From contig ONXZ01000083.1 in NCBI GenBank assembly GCA_900321905.1, positions 1 through 6,424 of the forward strand: DNA of 6,424 nt, given 5' to 3'. This DNA comes from an uncultured Eubacteriales bacterium (lineage in GTDB: Bacteria; Bacillota; Clostridia; Oscillospirales; Acutalibacteraceae). Positions within the stretch are counted from its first letter, which is position 1, and every line of letters begins with the position of its first letter. Positions 1 through 4,878 of this stretch are shown here, piece by piece. A model generated the notes under the pieces. It did no database searches. It was not told where the DNA came from and was given only the letters and a program-made list of their open reading frames with translations. Position numbers and translations under genes: made by a program.

Positions 1-732
1 AGCACGCCAGAGACTTTGACCATCATTATGACCGATGGGGAGAAGTTTGTGGTGCAGGTGACGGATGCGCAGACCGGAGAATATGCCGATCTGGAAATGC
101 ATCTGAAGAGTGGAACATCTCTGAAAGCGACTGTCCTGGTTGACGAAGATAATCAGGTCGGGTTCAATCAGAGCACGCATCATTATACTGCGACTGTGAA
201 GCTTGAGTTCACACTGGATCAGGTCGATGCTTCTCATAAGAAGTTTGACCTTACCTTAGGTGAAGATGTCATTATTCCTGACAGCTTCCTGAATCAGAAT
301 TTCAGCGCCTACGATAGTGTGACGAATGACGAGAGCTTTGAGTACAAGTTTGTTAAAGGCAGCGATGGACGGTATCACATCCAGATTGAATATATGGATT
401 CTTACCTGACTGAGATTGCTGAGTCTGGCCGCAGCATTGAGAATAATACGCTGAATGTGGATATGGAAGTCGCAGACAATGCGACAAAAGTAGGAAATGA
501 CCGTAGGGTCAACTTTACGGACAGTGTTACGGTTATTGTGCCTACAGGAAGTGTTGACCTTCCTGATAACGTAACAGAGAATGCGGATATCTATGTATCG
601 AACAAACTACTTAAATCAACCGAAATTAAAGCATCGGAAGGTATAAAATATGGCGAACAACGAAGTACGACTTCAGAAATTCATGGCAGAACAGGGCGTG
701 GCGTCACGCAGAAAGAGCGAAGAACTGATTAA
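1..732 (+). CDS. Partial surface-adhesin-like protein, 5' end outside the window, 3' end probably broken
   Basis: The frame is open from base 1, so the true start lies upstream; the TTG at 16 is just an internal codon. The visible protein is rich in beta-strand patterns, Asp, Thr, Val and Asn, with no membrane segment and few Cys or Trp. It resembles the repeated Ig-like or SpaA-like stalk domains of large Gram-positive surface proteins. The stretch ending in VTVIVPTGSVDLPDN (about 520-570) looks like the end of one such domain. No LPxTG sorting signal or C-terminal membrane helix follows. Instead the frame loses its adhesin character after about 600, and its last 28 residues lie inside rluB in another frame, reading as basic non-domain sequence. 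Codon use differs from the other genes (CTG dominant for Leu, more AAG and GAT). I infer that genuine adhesin coding ends near 600 and that the tail to 732 is read-through. The family assignment is by general resemblance only. Confidence 0.5.
   Translation, partial: STPETLTIIMTDGEKFVVQVTDAQTGEYADLEMHLKSGTSLKATVLVDEDNQVGFNQSTHHYTATVKLEFTLDQVDASHKKFDLTLGEDVIIPDSFLNQNFSAYDSVTNDESFEYKFVKGSDGRYHIQIEYMDSYLTEIAESGRSIENNTLNVDMEVADNATKVGNDRRVNFTDSVTVIVPTGSVDLPDNVTENADIYVSNKLLKSTEIKASEGIKYGEQRSTTSEIHGRTGRGVTQKERRTD
585..649. other. Probable junction between two sequences of different origin
   Basis: Codon use and protein character change between about 585 and 635. Upstream is CTG-rich adhesin-like coding. 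Downstream begins the leader of rluB, with its ribosome site GGAAGG at 636-641. No terminator or promoter is visible here. In another frame a short open stretch ends at TAA 644-646, just before the rluB ATG, and could be the tail of a native upstream gene. The exact joint cannot be placed by eye. It may be a biological rearrangement or a chimeric assembly. Confidence 0.4.
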
Positions 733-1393
733 AGCAGGCAAAGTTAAGGTGAACGGACACGTTGCCGAAATCGGTCAGAAAATCAATCCGCGCAAAGATT
801 TAGTAACTGTCGGCAAGCAGAAAATCACACGAGTTAAAAATCGTAAAATGGTTTATATAATGCTCTACAAGCCGCGCGGGTATGTCACAACCGTTTCAGA
901 TGAACTCGACAGAAAAACCGTTATGGATTTAGTTAAGGATATTGACGAGCGTATATATCCTGTCGGCAGGCTTGACAAAGACAGTGAAGGACTGCTTATC
1001 CTCACAAACGACGGCTCATTTACAAACGCTATGACGCACCCGTCGCACAACTATGCAAAGGTTTACCGCGTTACGGTGCGCCCGTCCGTCAGCGATGAAG
1101 CGCTCTACAATATGCAAAACGGCGTTGTTATTGACGGCAGAAAAACTGCTCCGTGCGAAATCACTGTCCTTGAAACACAGGAAAACAGAGTCGTGCTTGA
1201 GTTTGTCCTGCACGAGGGCAGAAACCGTGAAATACGCAAACTCTGCGAGTCGCAAGGACTTGAGGTTGCAAGGCTTAAACGCACGTCAATCGGCTCTCTC
1301 AAACTCGGTATGCTGCCGCAGGGCAAATACCGTGAACTATCAGAGCAGGAAGTCAAACGCCTCCTCCGCTCCGCAGGTCACAGCGAGAAATAA
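650..1393 (+). CDS. rluB: rRNA pseudouridine synthase, RsuA/RluB/RluE/RluF family
   Basis: This enzyme isomerises a specific uridine of ribosomal RNA to pseudouridine in the cytoplasm; in the RluB branch the target is in the 23S rRNA peptidyl-transferase region. The 247-residue protein has an N-terminal S4 RNA-binding domain (about residues 5-50, with RLQKFMAEQGVASRR) followed by the catalytic domain. The family motif GRLDKDSEGLLILTNDG is at 106-122 with catalytic Asp109. The late motifs HEGRNREIRKL (188-198) and the basic RLKRTSIG segment (208-215) are intact. Length is normal for the family. The ATG is supported by GGAAGG eight bases upstream. The gene overlaps the read-through tail of the upstream adhesin frame by 83 bases, which is not a normal arrangement, and it has no visible promoter of its own. 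It is followed by its own terminator. RluB rather than RsuA or RluF is likely for a clostridium, but the exact target base is inferred. Confidence 0.9.
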   Translation: MANNEVRLQKFMAEQGVASRRKSEELIKAGKVKVNGHVAEIGQKINPRKDLVTVGKQKITRVKNRKMVYIMLYKPRGYVTTVSDELDRKTVMDLVKDIDERIYPVGRLDKDSEGLLILTNDGSFTNAMTHPSHNYAKVYRVTVRPSVSDEALYNMQNGVVIDGRKTAPCEITVLETQENRVVLEFVLHEGRNREIRKLCESQGLEVARLKRTSIGSLKLGMLPQGKYRELSEQEVKRLLRSAGHSEK

Positions 1394-1411
1394 ACTAAGA
1401 ATCACCCACTG

Positions 1412-1446
1412 AAAATGAGAATTCCCCAGAATTCTCATTTTTATTT
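1412..1446 (+). terminator. Rho-independent terminator of rluB
   Basis: A perfect 13-bp stem (arms 1412-1424 and 1429-1441) closes on a CCCA tetraloop and runs into a T-rich tail (TTTTTATTT). It starts 18 bases after the rluB stop and separates rluB from the carboxyltransferase operon. The arms contain two GAATTC sites as part of the palindrome. Confidence 0.9.
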
Positions 1447-1456
1447 AAAATAAATA

Positions 1457-1492
1457 TTGATATTGACATAAATTATTGTTATAATCTAAAAT
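1457..1492 (+). promoter_or_regulatory. Promoter region of the carboxyltransferase operon, two overlapping sigma-A candidates
   Basis: First reading: -35 TTGATA (1457-1462), 17 bases, -10 TATAAT (1480-1485) with an extended TG at 1477-1478. Second reading: -35 TTGACA (1463-1468), 18 bases, -10 TAAAAT (1487-1492). Both fit, shifted by 6-7 bases. The extended -10 makes the first the likelier main promoter, giving a leader of roughly 45 bases before the ATG at 1539. No operator or riboswitch fold is apparent in that leader. Confidence 0.75.
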
Positions 1493-1538
1493 AGGTAAAT
1501 TTGAGAATTTGCTTATTATCCATAAAGGAGGATAAAAA

Positions 1539-2846
1539 ATGAGCAATACTTCAAAGGCGTATGAAAGGCTAACCGCTCTTTTTGACGGCGGCAGTTTCAC
1601 CGAGATTGACCCTTTTGCAAAATCGGCAGAGGGTGAAATTGAGGTTGTCGCAGGTTTCGGTCTTGTAGGCGGTGCGTACGCATATGCTTTTTCGCAGGAT
1701 AAAGAGGTTTGCGGCGGCGCAGTAACCGTTGCACAGTGCGCTAAAATCAAAAAGGTGTACGACCTCGCACAAAAGACAGGCTACCCGATTATCGGCGTTT
1801 ACGATTCAAACGGCGTTAAACTCACCGAGGGCTTTGAGGTTATGAACGCATATGGCGAAATCGTTAAGGCTTCCGCAAGAGTATCGGGCGTAGTTCCGCA
1901 GATTAGTATTATCGCAGGCGCATGCGTTGGCACTTCGGCGCTTATGGCTAATCTCGGCGACGTGGTCATCGCAGTTAAAGACGCTGACTTTTATGTTACT
2001 GCACCGAGCGAAACCGCAGTTGACGACAGCGCAAAAGACGGTGTTGTGGATATCGTTGCAGACGACTTTGACAGCGCGGCTGAATTTGCAAAATCAGTTG
2101 CCGCAATGCTTCCGTCAAACAACCTCGATGTTTCAGGTTATTTCAACTTCGGCGAGCCGACTGTTGCTGTTACAGACGACCTTGGCGCAAAAGCGCTTGT
2201 AAGCGCTATTGCAGACAGCGGCAGCGTTGTAGAACTCAAGACGGAATACGCCGCAAATGTTGTTACGGCATTTGCTTCTGTCGGCGGCGAAGCAGTTGGA
2301 TTTATTGCATTTGACGGCAAAAATCTCTGCCCTAAATGTGCATATAAAGCAGAGGCTATGGCCAAACTTTGCGACGCGTTCAGTATTCCGCTTATCACTA
2401 TTGCAGACGCTGACGGGTTTGCTAAAGACTGCGAAGCGCAGATGCTCACAGCCGCAACAAAACTCACATCGGCTTACGCCTGTGCAACTTGCCCGAAAAT
2501 CAGCCTTATCACAAAACAGGCAGTCGGCGGCGCGTATATCGTGCTTGCAGGCAAGGGCGCAAACGCTGACCTCACATTTGCATGGGATACAGCAGTTGCG
2601 TCGCCGCTTGATACTGACAGCGCAGTTGCATTTTTGTGGAACGACCGCCTTGCAGACGGTGAGGACAGACAACTGCTTGAAAAAGAATACGCAGCAACTA
2701 TCGGCTCTGCATACACGGCTGCGGCTTGCGGTGCGGTTGACGATGTGTTCACACCTGATATGACAAGGGCAAAACTCATTGCCGCACTCGATATGCTGTC
2801 CGGCAAGAGGGAAACCACTTTACCAAGAAAACACTCTGTTAAATAA
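1539..2846 (+). CDS. Divergent acyl-CoA carboxyltransferase subunit (12S/MmdA-type, crotonase fold)
   Basis: Members of this family move a carboxyl group between biotin and an acyl-CoA (methylmalonyl-, propionyl-, malonyl- or glutaconyl-CoA). The 435-residue protein has both crotonase-type halves. In the N half are AYERLTALFDGGSFTEID (7-24), PIIGVYDSNGVKLTEG (83-98) and SGVVPQISIIAGACVGTSA (116-134). In the C half are NVVTAFASVGGEAVGFIA (240-257), IPLITIADADGF (283-294), QAVGGAYIV (327-335) and RAKLIAALDMLSGKRET (410-426). Homologues are usually about 510 residues. The shortfall comes mainly from the loop after residue 157, the inter-domain stretch near 200-225, and the C-terminal tail. The usual GPCAGGA motif reads GACVGTS here, so the second oxyanion glycine is Thr132; the GGAY motif of the other half (330-333) is kept. 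Two CxxC pairs (264/267, 315/318) are unusual. The start is fixed by AAAGGAGG at 1524-1531. It is the first gene of the operon, 14 bases before the biotin carrier. The acyl-CoA substrate is not predictable. Confidence 0.85.
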   Translation: MSNTSKAYERLTALFDGGSFTEIDPFAKSAEGEIEVVAGFGLVGGAYAYAFSQDKEVCGGAVTVAQCAKIKKVYDLAQKTGYPIIGVYDSNGVKLTEGFEVMNAYGEIVKASARVSGVVPQISIIAGACVGTSALMANLGDVVIAVKDADFYVTAPSETAVDDSAKDGVVDIVADDFDSAAEFAKSVAAMLPSNNLDVSGYFNFGEPTVAVTDDLGAKALVSAIADSGSVVELKTEYAANVVTAFASVGGEAVGFIAFDGKNLCPKCAYKAEAMAKLCDAFSIPLITIADADGFAKDCEAQMLTAATKLTSAYACATCPKISLITKQAVGGAYIVLAGKGANADLTFAWDTAVASPLDTDSAVAFLWNDRLADGEDRQLLEKEYAATIGSAYTAAACGAVDDVFTPDMTRAKLIAALDMLSGKRETTLPRKHSVK

Positions 2847-2860
2847 AGGAGATTAACGAT

Positions 2861-3259
2861 ATGAAAAACTATAAGATTACAGTAAACGGCACACCTTACA
2901 ACGTAACAGTTGAAGAAGCAAACGGCGCAGCACCTGCACCTGTAGCAGCACCTGCACCTGCGGCGGCTCCGGCTCCGGCACATGCAGCGCCTGCTCCGGC
3001 AGAAGCACCTGCACCTGCTCCTGCAGCACCTCAGGGCGCTGCCGGCTCAGTTAGCGTAGACGCACCAATGCCGGGTAATATTATTGACGTTAAAGTTGCT
3101 ACCGGTACTGCTGTTAAGTCAGGCGACGTGCTTATTATTCTTGAAGCAATGAAGATGGAAAACGACATCGTTGCCCCTCAGGACGGCACTATTGCAACCA
3201 TCAACGTTGCAAAGGGCGACACGGTTGACGCAGGTCAGACCCTTATTACTATGAACTAA
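2861..3259 (+). CDS. Biotin carboxyl carrier protein (1.3S-like biotin/lipoyl-attachment protein)
   Basis: This is the swinging biotin arm that should shuttle CO2 between the carboxyltransferases encoded on either side. The 132-residue protein has three parts. A short N-terminal segment (KNYKITVNGTPYNVTVEE, 2-19) is typical of 1.3S and OadA-associated carriers. A flexible Ala-Pro linker spans 23-59. A compact biotinyl domain spans about 63-132. The biotinylation motif EAMKMEN lies at 95-101 with target Lys98 (codon 3152-3154). Length matches stand-alone carriers. The ATG is preceded by AAAGGAGA (2845-2852), which overlaps the stop codon of the upstream gene, so the two are tightly linked. Attachment of biotin would need a BirA-type ligase encoded elsewhere. 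The alternative of a lipoyl protein is unlikely given the AMKM motif. Confidence 0.93.
   Translation: MKNYKITVNGTPYNVTVEEANGAAPAPVAAPAPAAAPAPAHAAPAPAEAPAPAPAAPQGAAGSVSVDAPMPGNIIDVKVATGTAVKSGDVLIILEAMKMENDIVAPQDGTIATINVAKGDTVDAGQTLITMN
2927..3037 (+). repeat. Pro-Ala linker repeats within the biotin carrier gene
   Basis: These 37 codons encode an almost pure Ala/Pro tract built on AP and APA units, with the DNA words GCACCTGCACCTG and GCTCCGGCTCCGGC recurring. It is the hinge that lets the biotin domain swing. Mixed synonymous codons (GCA, GCT, GCG, GCC; CCT, CCG) show that it is not a recent perfect duplication. Confidence 0.8.
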
Positions 3260-3263
3260 TTTG

Positions 3264-3382
3264 CTCAAGCTAACGCTTCAAGCTACAAACTTTCGGCTAC
3301 TTGCAAAGCTCGAACATTAATTGTTTGAGCCGTAAGGCGAGTAACTGCAAGCCTGTAGCCTGTAGCCAATGGCCTGTAGCTA
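3264..3382. repeat. Nested imperfect palindromes between the biotin carrier and 5S genes
   Basis: The 141-base spacer is unusually long for this operon and has no coding character. It folds on paper as nested arms. The core is GCTCGAACA (3308-3316) with TGTTTGAGC (3322-3330), a 5-base loop and one G-T wobble. The middle arms are GGCTACTTGCA (3295-3305) with TGCAA (3346-3350) plus GTAGCC (3355-3360), with a four-base bulge. The outer arms are AGCTACA (3281-3287) with TGTAGCT (3375-3381). The left side also has TCAAGCTA twice (3265-3272, 3278-3285). No T-run follows, so it is not a terminator. It could be a small palindromic repeat element inserted in the operon, or an RNA structure affecting processing and the relative output of the two genes. 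Confidence 0.55.
3352..3379 (+). repeat. Heptamer tandem repeat CCTGTAG
   Basis: There are four consecutive 7-base units: CCTGTAG at 3352, 3359 and 3373, with a decayed copy (CCAATGG) at 3366. The array lies in the right half of the palindromic spacer, just upstream of the 5S ribosome site AAGAGG (3387-3392). Its copies supply the right-hand arms that pair with GGCTAC and AGCTACA on the left. Confidence 0.65.
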
Positions 3383-3400
3383 AACCAAGAGGTAAATAAT

Positions 3401-4798
3401 ATGGCTAAAATCGGAATTACCGAAACCATTCTGCGTGACGCGCACCAGTCGCTAATCGCAACAAGAATGAGGACGGACGAATTCGTTGATATTCTTGATA
3501 AACTTGACAAAATCGGCTTCCATTCACTTGAGTGCTGGGGAGGCGCAACGTTTGATTCCTGTCTTCGCTTTCTCGACGAGGACCCGTGGCAAAGACTGCG
3601 CATTATCCGTGAAAAGTGTCCTAACACAAAGTTGCAGATGCTTTTCCGCGGACAGAATATGCTCGGCTATCGCCATTATTCTGACGAGGTTGTTGATTAT
3701 TTTGTTAAAAAGAGTATCGACAACGGCATTGACATTTTAAGAATTTTCGACGCACTCAACGACGTGCGCAATTTGCAGACGGCTATCAACGCCGCTAACA
3801 AGTACGGCGGTCACGTTCAGGCTGCTATTTCGTACACAACAGGTCCTGTGTTCGATATCGAGTATTACTGCAATTACGCAAAGCAACTTGAGGAGGCAGG
3901 CGCGGCTTCTATCTGCATTAAGGATATGGCAGGTCTGCTCACTCCTTACGGCACATACGACCTTGTTAAAGCGCTTAAAGAAACTGTTGATATACCGATT
4001 CAACTTCACGCGCATTACACCTCAGGTCTTGCTTCTATGGTGCATATGAAGGGTATCGAAGCCGGCGTTGACGTTATCGACACTGCTATGTCGCCGCTTG
4101 CTATGGGTACATCTCACCCGGCAACGGAATCTATGGTTGCCGCTTTGCAGGGTACTGAGTACGATACCGGTCTTGACCTTAAAGCACTTACAGAGATTCG
4201 TGACTTCTTTATGCCGCTTCGCCAAAAGTATCTTGACGAGGGTCTGCTCGACCCGAAAATGCTTGGCGTTGACGCTAACACTCTGCTTTATCAGGTACCC
4301 GGCGGCATGCTTTCAAACCTCAACAATCAGTTGAAGCAGGCAGGCAAGCAGGATAAACTTGAGGAAGTTCTCGCAGAAGTTCCGCGTGTTCGTAAGGACT
4401 CGGGTTATCCGCCGCTTGTTACACCGACATCGCAGATTGTCGGCACACAGGCTGTGTTTAACATCATTATGGGCGAGCGCTATAAGATGGTAACAAAAGA
4501 ATTTAAGGATATGGTTGCCGGTAAGTACGGCAAAACGCCTTGCGATATCGACCCTGAATTCCGCAAAAAAATTGTTGGCGACGACGATATTATCGACTGC
4601 CGTCCCGCAGATTTGCTCACAGATACCATTGAGCAGTTCCGTAGCGAAATTGCTGAGTTCTGTGAGAGTGACGAGGACGTGCTGTCTTACGCTCAGTTCG
4701 GCGCAGTTGCGGTTAAGTTTTTTGAAAAACGCCGCGACAAGAAGTACGGACTTGATTCAAAGCACGACGATATCACTAACAAGGTTCACCCTGTATAA
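3401..4798 (+). CDS. Pyruvate/oxaloacetate carboxyltransferase subunit (5S / OadA / PycB-type)
   Basis: This subunit transfers CO2 between biotin and pyruvate (giving oxaloacetate) or the reverse. The 465-residue protein has the HMGL-like TIM barrel. TETILRDAHQSLIATRMRT (7-25) carries metal-ligand Asp13. ECWGGATFD (44-52), LFRGQNMLGYRHYSD (81-95) and RIFDALNDVRN (114-124) follow. CIKDMAGLL (172-180) has the Lys174 that is carbamylated in the family. QLHAHYTSG (201-209) gives metal-binding His203 and His205. The C-terminal conserved carboxylase region includes PGGMLSNL. The protein ends in KVHPV without its own biotin domain, matching the separate carrier upstream. All visible catalytic residues are present. 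Start support is AAGAGG eight bases upstream. It lies 141 bases after the carrier, across a palindromic spacer, with no clear new promoter, so it is probably co-transcribed. It could act as a transcarboxylase 5S subunit, an oxaloacetate decarboxylase alpha chain or pyruvate carboxylase subunit B. With no beta subunit or biotin carboxylase in view, I favour the first. Confidence 0.93.
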   Translation: MAKIGITETILRDAHQSLIATRMRTDEFVDILDKLDKIGFHSLECWGGATFDSCLRFLDEDPWQRLRIIREKCPNTKLQMLFRGQNMLGYRHYSDEVVDYFVKKSIDNGIDILRIFDALNDVRNLQTAINAANKYGGHVQAAISYTTGPVFDIEYYCNYAKQLEEAGAASICIKDMAGLLTPYGTYDLVKALKETVDIPIQLHAHYTSGLASMVHMKGIEAGVDVIDTAMSPLAMGTSHPATESMVAALQGTEYDTGLDLKALTEIRDFFMPLRQKYLDEGLLDPKMLGVDANTLLYQVPGGMLSNLNNQLKQAGKQDKLEEVLAEVPRVRKDSGYPPLVTPTSQIVGTQAVFNIIMGERYKMVTKEFKDMVAGKYGKTPCDIDPEFRKKIVGDDDIIDCRPADLLTDTIEQFRSEIAEFCESDEDVLSYAQFGAVAVKFFEKRRDKKYGLDSKHDDITNKVHPV

Positions 4799-4816
4799 AA
4801 TTGAATTAATAAATTG

Positions 4817-4853
4817 AAGTGTCAGGCTTTGCGCTTGACACTTTTTAATTTTT
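4817..4853 (+). terminator. Rho-independent terminator of the carboxyltransferase operon
   Basis: An 11-bp stem (4817-4827 with 4833-4843, one G-T wobble) closes on the loop TTTGC and is followed by TTTTTAATTTTT. It starts 18 bases after the 5S stop. The right arm contains TTGACA, which may also serve as a -35 box for the next gene. Confidence 0.88.
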
Positions 4854-4863
4854 CATTTATTAT
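4835..4863 (+). promoter_or_regulatory. Candidate promoter overlapping the terminator, for the transglutaminase-like gene
   Basis: TTGACA (4835-4840) lies in the descending arm of the terminator; 17 bases later comes TATTAT (4858-4863). Transcription would begin near 4870, only about 8 bases before the ATG at 4879. That would leave almost no leader and a weak ribosome site (GGTGA, 4870-4874). The A+T-rich stretch makes chance -10 matches easy, so confidence is limited. Confidence 0.4.
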
Positions 4864-4878
4864 TATATTGGTGATTTT

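Noticed and set aside
16..18. TTG as the start of the first gene
   Set aside because: The frame is open to the window edge and no ribosome site precedes it; the gene most likely starts upstream.
1016..1412. Overlapping open frames on both strands within rluB
   Set aside because: They are shadows of a well-conserved gene with no supporting ribosome sites.
2133..2672. Long reverse-strand open frame (179 codons) across the 12S-like gene
   Set aside because: It mirrors a strongly coding + strand gene. The translation is Cys- and Arg-rich without domain character, and there is no ribosome site.
2474..2983. Reverse-strand open frame across the end of the 12S-like gene and the carrier linker
   Set aside because: Its Cys/Arg-rich start is simply the complement of the Ala-Pro linker codons; there is no start signal or recognisable domain.
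2927..3037. Tandem repeats that could suggest a satellite or CRISPR-like array
   Set aside because: The repeats are in-frame Ala-Pro codons of the carrier hinge, without constant repeat/spacer structure.
3308..3330. Nine-bp hairpin as a terminator after the biotin carrier
   Set aside because: No T-run follows, and the downstream gene lacks a clear promoter, so read-through is more likely.
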